DNA from: Podaxis mareebaensis
Lineage: Eukaryota > Basidiomycota > Agaricomycetes > Agaricales > Agaricaceae
DNA: 64,000 nucleotides
NCBI GenBank assembly: GCA_018524725.1
Contig: JAEUWP010000445.1
Coordinates: 42,142 to 106,141 of the forward strand
Direction of reading: 5' to 3'
The notes below the pieces were generated by a model. The model was not told where the DNA came from. It saw only the letters and a list, made by a program, of their open reading frames with translations, and searched no databases. This document shows positions 34,409 to 46,740 of the stretch, piece by piece. The number at the start of each line of letters is the position of its first letter. Position 1 is the first letter of the stretch. The position numbers were made by a program, and so were the translations under genes.

Positions 34409-36830
34409 TCAAAAACCTGCACCCGACTGGGCTGACTTGCGAACATGCACCATGGTTGGTATGGTATACATCTCGTTGGTATTTGGATCAAGGAGGGTGA
34501 TGTGGGAGTCGCCATTGGAGTAGTGATGAGTTTGGGCTTGGGTGAGAGTAAGGAATGGGCATCCAAGTAACATTTCATATGGTGCATTTTCGAAAACCTG
34601 GACCTGTAGATAAAAGACACTGCAACCAATGCGGACAGGAAGGTCGCAAAGCAGGCCCAAAGTCATCTCCTTCGTCGCATTGGCCGACTCCATTAAGATG
34701 TTCTGATCCCTCAAGAGGGGAAGCCCAAGTTTTTCCCAGATATCGCGCTGGATACCAATGATCTGTGATCCCTCATCGAGTATAGCATTGACTGTTACCT
34801 TCCCATCTAGTTCAAGAGGAATTGTGTGCAGTTCCTCGACGTGGTTGGCTACTATGACAGGATTGGATGGCGAGGAGAGATGATGGTGAAGGAAGGTGGA
34901 GGATGGGGTATCGTTGTCGTTCTGGCTTTCTTCAATCATCGCAGCAGTCACAGATGGTCCTGTAGGTATCCGGTGAGCCGTTACTTGCTCCTTGATATGT
35001 TTTCTTATGTCTGGTGCGATTGCATATAGCTCTCTCTGGGTGAGGGTGACTGTCCCTTCTAGGCTGCATTGTATAACATTCTGAATGGCCTTCGAGTCTT
35101 CAATAGGTGCGGAAAAATGATACTGTGGCTGATGCATAGTAGATTCACCTGGAAGTGCTTTTGTGAGGGGAGTCTTCACAATCGGGGTTGGTTGGGAAGA
35201 GGGCTGTGGAGATGAAGTAGGCAGAACATCTTGTAGTTTATTTGGAGTGTTTGATGGTTGGTTTGGATTTGCTGGTGGGTTCTTTGCTCTTCCTCCATTG
35301 CCAATGTGCTTTCTGATCTCATCCTGCCATTTCAAGTTTGCTAGAGCAACCACTTCCAGCCTGGCCAGCTCCTCTTCATCCTGTGAGGTAAGGGATGTGG
35401 TGCAGGGCATGGAGGAAATGTAGGATGTGACTGGGACATTTGGAGCGATTGGTGGAGATACTGATATCTCCAGGATGTTCACCTGGGCCTGTACAACTGG
35501 AGGTGAGCGTGTCTTATGCCAGTTATCAATCCTTTCCTTCATGTTTCGTCCAGGCATGGTTTGAGTCAATACGAGAGTCCCATCCGGCATGCAGATCCAG
35601 TTAGTGGCATCCCGAGTACACAAACCTTGCCTGATATATTCCTCCAGTGAGGTGCATTGCCTAAACATATGGTCCAGGTCAGAGCAGAAACCACACGGCC
35701 ATGCTGGTCGTTGTTGTTGAGGGTTCTGATGGTTAGGGGTTGGGTAAGACCCTCCTTGTGAAGGTAAGGTGATCTTTCCTGCCAGTCAAGTGAGGAATGA
35801 GTCTGAAGTTAGAATTTGCTCAATTGACAACATGTCAAAGATATCTCGAGGTGGCGAGGTTATCATTGGGGCTGGAGCAGTAGGAAAGGGTCAAGTGACA
35901 TAAGGGGAAGGTGAGTGGAAGGCAAAGTTGTTGCCTGCATTCGTGCCATCAAGCAGGAACCAAGCCACTTGCTCAACGGTGTTAAAGGTCCCATGGTTCA
36001 TTGAGGGGGTGGGTCAGATCCTGCAAACATAGCTGCATGCAGAGCTGATTACGAAAATCGATATGGAAACCATTCATGAAGAGTTTGTTGCGTTCTTGAA
36101 TGGAAATGAGGTTCCAGTTCATCAACCATGCTGCTTGGGTGATGAAGTTATGATAATACTCGCCAAATTGGAATCGGTCTTGCATGGGATTGGCTGCATG
36201 GTGCTCAATGAAGAGCTCTAGGTCTGTGACATTGCAGTGAGCATCATCTTTGGCTCCTGGGTACATGGCTGTAATCTCGTCCTTGAATTGGACCCAGTTA
36301 TTCCCTGTTGTGGATGGCCTACTAACCCATGCATCGTAATCTGGTCCATCAAGGTAGCGGAGTGTGTGTGTGATTTGCTCGTGCTGACTGAGTCCACATT
36401 CTTGGCCCAAGATTTCTATTTCCTCGAAAAATTGGCGAAGTGATCGAGGGTGGCCATCAAATTTCAGGGCACCTGTGCTGTATCGGGAAGGCATGTGGTG
36501 AGGCTGGGGTGGCTGCTGGATATAGATTGGTTGAGGCTGGACACCTTGGTTAGCAGGTGGAGGCTGGACACCTTGGTTAGCAGGTGGAGGCTGGACAGGT
36601 GGTTGGGCAGGTGGTTGAGCAGGCAGCTGGGCAGGAAACTGAGTGGGGACAAACCCCAGTGGAGCAGCGCCAGGGGCAGGTGGGAAGAGTTGTGCATTGT
36701 AGGCAGGGGGGTTGCCTGGTGAATTAGCTGGTGGATTGGTCAGTGGATTGGCTGGTATGGTGCTGCTACCGGGTCCGACTGGGGCGCTGTTACTACCTGG
36801 TGTGTTGTTCTGGGCTGTCTGGCTGCTCAT
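34409..36830 (-). pseudogene. gag: Element B gag-protease (two stops and a frameshift)
   Basis: The likely start is the ATG at 36830 (MSSQTAQNNTPG), with an in-frame extension upstream to 37073 that reaches into the LTR. A Pro-rich part contains a duplicated PPANQGVQ unit. The capsid block ALKFDGHPRSLRQFFEEIE follows. At about 35985 one extra base ends the frame. In the shifted frame two TGA codons precede a 419-codon stretch (35668-34409) with the zinc knuckle CGFCSDLDHMFRQC (C-x2-C-x4-H-x4-C) and the protease. The protease reads VNAILDEGSQIIG with D-E-G at the active site, and MLLGCPFLTL. The stretch ends at GGTTTTTGA, as in element A. Confidence 0.87.
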
Positions 36831-37026
36831 TGTGCTTAAAACGGATTCAACTGGGCTGAAATGTATTGAAATATCAGATTCAGAGTCTGGCTCAGAGGTG
36901 AAGGAGAAGAATTCCTCAGCAGTTGTGAGGGTGTCGAGGGAGAGATTCTGGGGGTCGTAGAGCGAGAGTGCAATTTCGTGAGCAATGTCCCTCGAAATAG
37001 TGGACACAACTTTTGGTTTTGAAGCC

Positions 37027-37043
37027 CCTCGTGGTGGGCTCCA
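37027..37043 (-). other. Element B primer-binding site
   Basis: Minus strand TGGAGCCCACCACGAGG, 2 nt after the LTR, opening with TGG. It corresponds to a tRNA 3' end CCTCGTGGTGGGCTCCA. The tRNA was not identified. Confidence 0.72.
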
Positions 37044-37045
37044 GT

Positions 37046-37771
37046 TGAAGAGAGGTATCGTCTCTTGTAACAATAAAGAATGTGAGCATGGTTGCGTCCG
37101 TCAACCATTGAGCTTCGTTGCCAAGTATGAGCGTCCTCAAGGGTAAAGATATGACGAAGAGAGGTGGTTTTTGAAAATTAAGGAAGGGTAGTTAGGAGAC
37201 GTCGGAGGGTTTCCAGGTAGTCTGAGGAGCTTGGAATGCAAACGCGGGGTGATATTCGCTCCCAACTACTACAGAGGATAGAGCTTTTGTAGATCTCCCT
37301 AAGAATTAACTACTAGATTTGTATATGGAACAGATATAGCGAACGGAACGAGACCTACTAGACCAAAACCGAGCATAAATTGAACTGCTGACTTTATGAA
37401 ACAGGTACAGTAAGACACGAGAACAAAAGAGAACACATATTGTAAACAATAACCAGGAGGAGGAGGGGCATAGACGATGGAGACTCGAATGATCAGTACT
37501 TCAACTATAGCACATAACCAGGCTTAAATCGTACAATATCTATAGATGGTTGCAGGCGGAAACGGAGACGAGAAGACGAATACAAATTTACAATAGCTGA
37601 TAGACCGAGGGAAAGAAATAAGGAAGTGGGCGGACAGGTAGAAAAATGGACCTGGTCCCTTGGGCGTCTTGCGAGTGAGCGCTCCGCTTCGCATGATTGG
37701 CTACTGTCGGAGGTGTCATGAAACGGGCGAGAAACATTGATTTCTCGAGTAGGCGAATGAACGGCTCCACA
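37046..37771 (-). repeat. Element B 5' LTR (right copy)
   Basis: 726 bp, the pair of 29806-30531. It keeps CpG at many sites where the left copy has CA or TG, and the reverse at some. Followed by ctcg, the target duplication. Confidence 0.93.
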
Positions 37772-38054
37772 CTCGGACAATCTATAACTCATTTCTTCCC
37801 TTTCGATTTCCTCGTCGACATCTCTCCCACTCCTCATAGTTTCGCTCCCTCTCGCCCATCTCCCCCTGTTGGCAACTCTCTTGCGCTTGGGTCGGTCTCT
37901 CTCTAGTTCGACAGGCGGTCTTGCGGCCGCGCGGGTGGTATTTCTTGAGTCTTAGGGTACAGCTATAACTTGCAACCTCAACGATCGTCGGACGCGATCA
38001 AGCTCGCTCACCCCTGTCGTCTCGTTCCGTGCTTGAACGCTCGTTGTCTTTGCA
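37772..38054 (+). repeat. Solo LTR C2, right part
   Basis: Continues 29452-29805 across element B. It ends GTCTTTGCA and is followed by cagt (38055-38058), matching the cagt before 29452. It is the counterpart of the GTCTTTACA end of LTR C1. Confidence 0.78.
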
Positions 38055-39172
38055 CAGTGCACAGCTGGAGGACCGGTGACGGACATATCAAAAGCTTGGA
38101 CATAGGATTCAAACATTTGCAAGATCCGGGACTAGGGTTGACATCCTTGGTGACTCTGTCTCGCTCGGGGACTCGAATAGAGCTTTGGGGCTAGATAACG
38201 GTGAATCAGCCATCTCTCACCATCAATGGAGCGTGTTCCAACTCCTATGGCATGGGCATCAATTGGCGGTAGTGCTATCAATCACAGAAGACAAAACAAC
38301 GTGCTCCATTCTCATGCTTGTCTGTTCTTTTTCCCGTAGCCCAGCAAGCGTGACGATCGACTCCGCATCATCCCCACTCGCTCATGCCAAGCTTCATCCT
38401 GCGATCCAATCTCTTGATCGTTGACAATTCATCCCCGAGTACTCTCCGACTAAGTGACGATGTCCTTATGTTGTCAATCCGGGCAATTCATACAGGTGAC
38501 CCATCGATCATCATTCTCAGTACAGTAGTCAAAAATATCAATGAACTTTCCAAATGGGCCAGCTCATTATTTCTCTCTGCCTTACACCATTCTATAAGTG
38601 GGTCCCTGGAATATGGGCCTTTCTGCCCTTAAGTACTTGCGGGCCCTCATGTCTCTTGGGAGACGATCGGCAGTCCTAGCACTTGGTCCTGTAGCCATAA
38701 GTATGTCTACGTCCACATTTATGCATAACCATCATACACTTGCTGAAAATTGAAACTATGACAAACCCTGTGTAGATATCCCGGACCATGGCTTCGTTTC
38801 CTATTGACCTGCTCGGCTTAGCGGTGGTGTTCCTACTCAAGCCGTAAATACCGGCGAGAGGTCTAGCGTGTATTCAAGACGAGTTTATTTTCCTAGTTCC
38901 TTCCAGAAGCCGATATTTGAGGCTAATCACGCCAATCCAACGTGTGAATAGCACCAGGCATTGTGATTTATTATTTCTGTGACGAGAGTAATGCACAGTG
39001 ATTACAAATGCTTGCAGATGGTGACTTTATAAGTGAATGACAGTACAATAAAATAATCGATCAGTCCCGAAGCGGTGCCCGATGCCGGTCGGGGCACCAT
39101 AGTCCAGCTTTACAGGTATAAGTAGCAAAATGAGAAGAACGGAAGAAACCCTATGAATGACCGCCCAGCAGA
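38055..39172. other. Intergenic region, nothing recognised
   Basis: Lies between the transposon island and the 3' end of MFS 2. CpG content is normal again. Open frames are below 85 codons and resemble nothing known. Confidence 0.5.
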
Positions 39173-41196
39173 TTATAGTTTTGCGTTCCATTTTGGCGAT
39201 ACCAGAAGCCTCACGGCGGCCATGAAGGCTACACCTAGAACAACAGAGCTCGCTATTGACGTATCTTGACGTCAGTACCATGCCCTCATTATGGAACTTG
39301 AAATCCCAAAGACGCTCACCTGCAAAAATGCCCACCATCTCAAAGCCTCCAGAGCTGACCTGAATTAGACCCGAACAAGGCGGGCCAACAAGCGCACCAA
39401 TAGCCAAAATACTCATGTACATCCCAATTCTTCTCCCCACGTCACCCTCACCACCCAGATTCATGATAGGGTTGGTCATGAGTGAGACGTACATGCCCGA
39501 GCAAAATCCGTAGATGATTGTTACGGGGATGAGAGAACCAACTGAATCCGCAAAGGGCCAGGCATAGGTAAAGGCTGCGGCAAAGAGTGTGAATGGGATC
39601 ATAACGTTCAGCGGGCCTGTTATCAAAGGAGAATGGTTTGTAAGTGATAATAGGAGGATGAGAACGGGACAAACCGATGCGATCCGACATGATACCTGAT
39701 GCCCATCGTCCAAAGAGCGAACCTGCATTTGCGAGGGCAACGAAGTAGGAAGCAAGATCGGCGTTTGCACCCATTACGGCCGCGCTGACATTGGCGTAAA
39801 TCAAGACTACATTGCGGGGTCAGCAGTAGATACGGGCAGCGAGGGGCAATATCGTACAGGTGTAGAGGCCCAAGAAAATGAAGAATGCAGAGATGCAGTA
39901 TAGTGTATACGGCATGTCTTTGAAGGCTGCAAGGTTCAACAGACCGCCCTTAACTTTCTTGACTGGCAGTCGCCGTCTTACGGTCTACCGATATTGTCAG
40001 TCATTGACATGCAACTCAAGCTGCTATGGGACCAACGCACCAGATTGGATACGCCCAGGACCACGACCATAATGAAGCCAATAATTCTCATCGCCCAACG
40101 ATAGCTTCAGGTGCACAATGTGAGGATCCAAATGACACAAAAACACGAGAGTCACGCACCCAACTTCAGGAATCAATTTATGGGCAGCAATAGGCAAAAC
40201 CACTCCACCCACGGAAGCCCCAACAGCCATATACCCTAAAACAAGCCCTCGTTTCTTCTTAAACCAATGGGCAAGAAGTGCATGTGTAGGTGAGAAAACG
40301 CCACCGCATCCTAGCTGGAATATGCATGGCGTAAGTCTAAGTATACTGTAATGCCAGAAATGAAGTGCGACGTACCCCACTAGCAAAGCCCTGACACAGC
40401 AGGAAATGCCAATATTGTGTACATTGTGCAGCAAGGAATGTCGTAGTTATGAGGAGAGCGCTGGATAAAATGAATGTGATGCGGAAGTAGCCGATATCAA
40501 ATAGACGGCCAACAATTAGCCCTGGGAAAAATATCAGGGCATACTGCGGTCATGGAGTAAGTGTTAAACGTTTAGTGACTGAGTTTTGAGTGCGGAGGCA
40601 GTACATACTTGGATTGAACCTATCCAGGATCTGTGCGAAAGGAGCGGAGTGAGTCCCAGGTTTTGATATACACGACAGAAATAGAACGGAGGAAGCACTT
40701 ACATAGTGGAGGGCGAGTAATGACTCAGAAGCGTTTTTTCGTAGTATTCCTGGAAGATCTATAGCAGATATACATATGAGTTGAGCGTTGCAACGCGAAA
40801 GATTGTAGAGACATACACCCCATGAGGTGACGTAGCCGACGCTTTCCCGCAATTGAGTTGTGCGTATTGGTGATCAGTAGAAGACAACTCACGTAGCGAA
40901 TGCGTTGCAAAATGCCTGAGTACTTGACATTAACAACAGCAACAGGAGCACAAGTTCGAGAGACGTACGCCGACAACCACAAGCCAAGCCCTCAGCCCAC
41001 CATCTGGAAAATCATCCTCCTCTGGATTCTTCGCAGCTTCTGTTCTCCCCTCCTCCAGAGCTATATCGCTACCTCGCCCTCGCTTTTCTGTGGCAATGCT
41101 TATATCGGCGTCGCTGGACCTCGTTGTCACCACTTTTGTGCCATCGGCCACCGTAGGTTCGGATGTTGGGAGTGTAATTTTCTCGACGGTCGCCAT
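39173..41196 (-). CDS. MFS monocarboxylate-type transporter 2
   Basis: Second MCT-like carrier, coding span given with about twelve exons. The start MATVEKITLPTSE at 41196 leads an acidic, probably cytosolic tail of about 60 residues into DGGLRAWLVVVG, where exon 1 ends at 40969. Further recognised exon parts in order are GYVTSWG, IFQEYYEKTLLSHYSPST, SWIGSIQ, LIVGRLFDIGYF, HWFKKKRGLVLGYMAVGAS, RWAMRIIGFIMVV, LNLAAFKDMPYTLYCIS, NAGSLFGRWASGIMSDRIG, GGEGDVGRRIGM and a last exon ending LLVSPKWNAKL at 39173. Splice borders are GT-AG and short, and where compared they sit at the same protein positions as in MFS 1 and 3. No stop or frameshift was met while reading, but not every boundary was closed arithmetically. 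The substrate is unknown. Confidence 0.87.
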
Positions 41197-44100
41197 TGAG
41201 AAACGAAGGGAAGAGCAAAGCATCAGCTGAGTCTATGTTACGTATTTATACTGGCATAGAATAGGAAGTGAAGAGGAGAGTGCGAGGCGAACGGTCCCCA
41301 TTGTCTAAGCGAGGACAGAGATCGAGAATTCTTGATGCGGAATCGCGCAGCCATCGAGCACGTACTCTCGGTGAAACGTGGATCACCCGACGCCTTAAAG
41401 ATACAGCGAGCAAAGAAGAGCTGTGAAAAGTCAAGGTAAGAGATGGATCTGATTCAGCATGTTGACACGTCAGAGATATTTTCTGATTCGTGCTGCTGTC
41501 AGAGCAAAGAGCGTCACTAGACCTGACTTTCACGTACAATAAGGAAGTTTGGCTCCTCCAGATTTTGACCCGATTGAGTGCATGTCACAGAAAGGCGAGG
41601 ATCCGAGGCAGCAGGTAAAAATCGATTGGCGCATTGTACGCGCCAACTAAGTTTGGCTCAAGGTTGATTAAAGGCTCATGTGGGAGTGGGAAACCATCTG
41701 GGAGAAGGATATCCCGCCTGCAATTCAGCGACGCAGTGTGAAGTAACCGTCTCCATACATAGTCAAGCTCGAGCGGCAGCAAGCGAAAGGTGATAGATAC
41801 AAAGGGTGAACCCCGGAAAGAAGGACGACTCCTTCCGTTCTGGGAGGTAACCTCGACCCTTTTGCGTCGATCCTGCTGCTCCCTAGTAGGGGTGTTACGA
41901 GGGCTGCGGGCTTCTCAAAGATAGCACCGTCCATATTTCGTTATATTCGGGTCTTGAGATTCGAGACCTCCGAGTATGGGGAGGCATAGCATTGAGTCAC
42001 TAAGGGCACACTGACAGAGCGAGAGTCACGTGAACAGTTGGGTGATGTCAGGCCAGACCTGGGTCCAATAGAATGTATCCATGTCAATTTCAGAGGGCCA
42101 TCGTTGCTATTGCATCTGTAACAGAAATGAGCAACAAACAGTTGATCCAAATGTATAAATAGAACTTCCTGTCGCGACTTTGACATCGGGGAGCATAAGT
42201 AATCCGATCATTCCAATGAAGGATGCCGTATCCTTCAGGAGCGAAGATGATTATCCCTCAAGGCCCCAACCGCCCCTGACCCGGAAATCTCGGCGAAGCG
42301 GAGATCCGACATAGCGTCGCTTGACTGTGCTTATAGGACGGCTTGGTTGTCACTACTAGCGAAACCAGTCACTATGAGATCTTCTGCAATTGCTCAATGT
42401 CGGCTTTACCTCCCCCAAATCATAACCTCTGACTCTAAGCTGAGCCTCACCGGCGAGCGGCGATCTAAAAAGTGGCAAATAAGATTCCCAAACTAAATAT
42501 ACCCCTGAGAAATCACACTCCCTGCCAGCAACCCCCGTTTCATTCAAGAGAATGGCAAGTTTGCGTGACCGGTTTGTGATGCAATCACACTCAGCTCTTA
42601 CAGCTCAGCGATAGCTATCCGGGACACCACAGCTTGCGCGACAACCATTTTCCGCTCGACACCAATGCTCTCAAACTGTGGCAAATTCCTTGGATTTACC
42701 AGATTCGAGTCGGCTGGTATGTAACCTGGATGATTAACACTGCTTATGGGTGCTAGCCAACAACCCATGGCAGGAACTTTATCCTCCGACTAACTCATGT
42801 GCTCATCCTCTGACCTAATTAGGTGACGATCTGTTTACCTTGGCCTTGCTTTGGGAGCTGTCGAGGTCTCTCACCTTGCTATGGCGATGAAATCTTGAAA
42901 TCCTTCTGGTCTGGTCGTAGATATGTAAAGGTATGGTGCACGAAGAAGCCACGCGATTTCAGTTTCATTTGTCGTAGATATATTTTGTATTTGTCAGTCG
43001 AACAACTAGGTGGTTTTTTATCCAGGAACATTTCTTGATTGGCCACCCCAACAAGGAAAAAATAGATCTCATGGGACTTGTGTACCTTGTGCCCGAAGTC
43101 TTGGCCCTGCGGTTCCACGGATCAATTACGCGTCCCTGATGCTTCCGTGTCATACCGAAGGTCAATGCCAAATCAGCGCCCGCTGGATTACCTAATGCAT
43201 GTTTCCTGTAAACTTCCTTGCCTACCCACCTGCAACATCGTCCATGATATGTAGCATTATGCTCAGCCTCGAAATCAGACTTCCAGGTCTGTTTCTTACA
43301 AGGAGTTTGACAGAGTGCGTGCTTGCAGAGCGATCTAAATTTGGCCTGCTTCCTGCTGGAATGATGGGAAGACTGGACAGATGATTACTTACCAGGCGTA
43401 CGTATCAGGGTCTGGTAATACCTTCCATCAAATAGAACACTTTTACTCGTTCCCCTGCTCCATGGGCAAATGAGTCATCACACGAACACTTGGGGACCAT
43501 CGCTTCGGCGACAAAATCGTCGATGGATCCAAACGCGGCATGGGAGTGATTCCGAGGATTGTGGAGTCGATCATATGTGGGCTCTCCGGAATATATGGAC
43601 TCGATTGGCGCCATCGGTATCGATTGCCAAATAATTACATCCCGTAGTACCAGTGAGGCTGACACATTCGACCGCCACCTCATTCAATCCCACGTCCAGG
43701 GTCTCCGACGTCCGCACATCCCAAGTGACTGAATCCTTCGTTATACATGCCATAAGACTGATAGGACCCCCGCATGGCTCATCTGCCACGGCGGATTTAC
43801 AGCACATGATACGCTTCTCATTTATTCTTGAAGTGGGGATTATGGAATGGGGCTCCTAGAACTTACACTCCAGAAACACTCTCGCTGTAAGTCTTGGAGG
43901 CCGAAGCCGCACTCGGAGTACGGCGACTTCCCCTGACCTTATCAACCTCGAGCTGATCTGAAACTCGAATCACTGTGCGCAGCACTCCACCGGGAGTTTC
44001 TAAAATACCATTAAACTCACAGAGCGGATGGGCGCGCCCTTACATTCCGTACTATTTTACTGCAGTGGGCCTATCGGGGTATATGCCTTGAAGGATAAGC

Positions 44101-46339
44101 CTCGTGCTCTCTGAAATGATGGTTGCACCCACGACCAGTACCATGCGAGATCTTTAACAGTTGATATTTATCACCTTCAGCTATGGAGGAACTACTCAAT
44201 TGCGTGTAGAATGCTCTCGGCGCGGAACGCCCATGCCCATTCCAGAACAGATGAAACAATAACGGCAGCTTCGGGGACCGTGTGCAGTGCCAGGCTCCCA
44301 AAACTACTCAAGGGTATCCAATTCTAAGGACACCGGGTAGGCTCTGTTTAGTGTCGTCTTGTCAACCAGTTGAACTCGACAACGACGGCGCCAGTATATA
44401 AATACCTTTCGTATGCCTGTAATGCCCCACTCTCAACTTCCGCGCAAGGGGGTATGGGTTTGCGGGTGGTCAAGGCTCTAATGGATGTCCTTCTCTATAG
44501 AGCATGGTCTATTCGTTGTTGACAAACATAGGCTTGCAAAATCTACCTAGAACAGAACTAGACCAAAACAGAAATACATTAACACTTGTAACTCCTCGTT
44601 GAGCCGCAAATTTCGAGTAACCACTCCCACGGGAACACGAAAAGAATATCAGCGCAACTTTCAAGCGAAGCATTCGCTTCCCCAGCATCTCGGGAATGTA
44701 GCTGGGCAACGCTCTGTTGACATCGGTCCGCATACATCCACCACGGGCTTGCCAGTTCTCGTGTTAAGGAGGCCCCGAAATCGACGGGACAGTTAGAGTA
44801 CCAAGAGCCGTGATAGTCATCTCTGTTTATACCTACCCGCCTTCGCACATACTTTCCCAACGAGAAGTGGAGGGCTGCCATGAGGAGCATGCGCAAGTCC
44901 CGCAATAGGAGCGCGACAGCTGCTACAACGATCAAGAAACTAGCGAAGTGGGTGCAGATCCACGTATGGTGAAGGTTTGAGTAAAGAAGCCAATTTGGAC
45001 CATCACGCTTGTTCGGCTTGCATAGAGCAGGTAGGCAACCGAGAGATCGAGAAAGGGGGCTATTTGTGAGTAGACCTGCGTCCATTGAACGCACAGCAAG
45101 CCTGTCGTTCCGAGATTGCTTATGCTCATAAACTCGAAGGTCAACCCCGATTCACACCTCATAAGTTTCAACCTTCGAGGTGGATTCAGGACAGGATGGA
45201 CGGAACAACGTGACCGTGCGTGAGCGACCCAGTCTTTGCAGTCTGAGGTGTGATCCATCCATGAATTACACGCGGTAACCCCTCAAAGCAGTGGGTCATC
45301 TTTGGAGTGGGCTGATAGAAGTCAGGCTTCGTTTCATCCCCCGCATCACAATTTGTGTCGGTGCCAGCCGAGACGTGCGTCACGCGTACCAGATGACATG
45401 CTTCTAGAGCCTAAGGGCCTGTGTCGATGAGACACATTGTCTACAAGCACGAGAGAGGGGAACGCGCTCAACGCGTGAATTTGCGAGCTCTTGCAGCAGC
45501 AGAAGTGGTACCACCGCACACCGCAACGGATACTTATCCTGGTTTCTCTCCTCAAGCTACGAGTCTTCAAGGACAAGCGAACGTCGTTGAAGCGGGAACG
45601 CGACGTCAGCGGACGAACTGAGTTGGGCTCGTGGTCGTGCACCAGGTTGTAGGCTTGAGACTCACACGTCACAGGCCGGAGGGGAAGTGGCCCGGTTGAC
45701 CCTTTTTCTTGAACTCGGCTTAGGTTAGGGTTAGCCCGACGATGACCACTTAAATTTCTTTGTTATGGCCGTCAAATAGAACCTGTTTCCGTTCCTAGTC
45801 CAGCCTTACCTTGGCCACGGTTTCTCCAATTCCCAATGATCCGCAAAGCTAATCCAATCAACGGGAAGTTGCCGGGGCAGGTTAATGCGCCTAGATCTGC
45901 AGTGTCAGTCACCAAGAGCTTGCAAACACTTATACAAGCCCCCGAAATTGGACAACAAAAATTCAAGGGACATCGCGAGGCGGGCACACCCAGTTCGATC
46001 AGTAGTACTTCTGGCACCGGTGCGAAGAGAGCAGTCTCCGTCGCATCCTTCCCTTGTCCCTGGAAATTCAATAACCAACCAGTCCCAATACATAGATTAT
46101 TACTTCCACCCCGCCCGCGGTATTGGCACCTGCAGCCTCACAGCAATCTCAAGCTCCCGAATAATTCAGTGCTCTAGCTTGATGTCGATCATCCCCTTCC
46201 TCCCAAAGCCGTACCGAGCTGAAACCCAAGACAGTAGATTGGCTCTCTGATACTCATCTGAAGATGGCAAATGTTTTCGCCTCACGGGGTAGTTGATTTC
46301 GGTAAATTGTCTATTCTATGTATACCGCTAATTGAGAAC
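41197..46339. other. Long gene-poor region
   Basis: Five kilobases without a recognisable gene. The part next to 41196 should hold the MFS 2 promoter. A minus-strand frame at 45094-44579 (171 codons) has one hydrophobic stretch (FLIVVAAVALLL) and might be a relic of a membrane protein, but it matches no family I know and has no supported start or splice sites. Other frames are short and overlap on both strands. Confidence 0.5.
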
Positions 46340-46740
46340 GCGCGAGCAGAATGACCGTCTTGGCGTTGCGCCTTGTTCGAAAAACCTAACAAATGTGGTG
46401 ACGCAATTCACATCATCACAACACTCGTCTGTCAGCGCGTCGACTGCCCCATTATAAACGGTTGCTTACCGGAGTGCTCCCGAATGACTTGGCGGTACCC
46501 AGAAATCCTTACGCGGGTGATTCAACTTGAGCTTCTTATCAAAATGTTTGCGATCCTCGAAGGCCGGGGGATCGCCGTTCGTATGGAAGCCTTAATTGCT
46601 GCTTTTGATGGTCGACGAATGACCAAAGAGAACACCTGCAACGCGATTTTGTCAAGTGCATTAAAGCGTGTGCTTATGCTGACCCGAAGAACCCCCCTCC
46701 TCTGTACGGCAGGCAGTCTTTCAAGCGACGTTGATGAATG
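46340..46740 (+). pseudogene. NACHT NTPase fragment (decayed)
   Basis: Remains of a STAND NTPase like the intact gene 1 kb downstream. The reading aligns with that gene just after its P-loop: DRLGVA, then after a frame change FEKPNKCGDAIHIITTLV, which matches the intact FSRPNKCDDSTRVIPTLA. Further on KMFAILEG matches PFAILKD and AAFDG sits where the Walker B IDGLDEC should be. LLCTAGS corresponds to LLWMVCS. Walker A, Walker B and both ends are missing or destroyed. A tandem duplication followed by decay is the simplest reading. Confidence 0.7.

Larger units (their letters stand above)
29806..37771 (-). mobile_element. Element B: full-length Ty3/gypsy LTR retrotransposon
   Basis: A 7.97-kb element in minus orientation, inserted inside solo LTR C2. 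Both LTRs are exactly 726 bp. The target duplication is ctcg at 29802-29805 and 37772-37775. In the element's own direction the order is LTR (right), primer-binding site, gag, protease, RT-RNase H, integrase, hairpin, LTR (left). Longer frames survive than in element A, and RT and integrase keep catalytic residues, but gag has a frameshift and two stops and pol has further breaks. It is therefore non-autonomous, yet younger than A and relic C. Confidence 0.94.

Noticed and set aside
44579..45094. 171-codon minus-strand frame with one hydrophobic stretch
   Set aside because: A single hydrophobic run is not enough. There is no family signature, reliable start or splice continuity.
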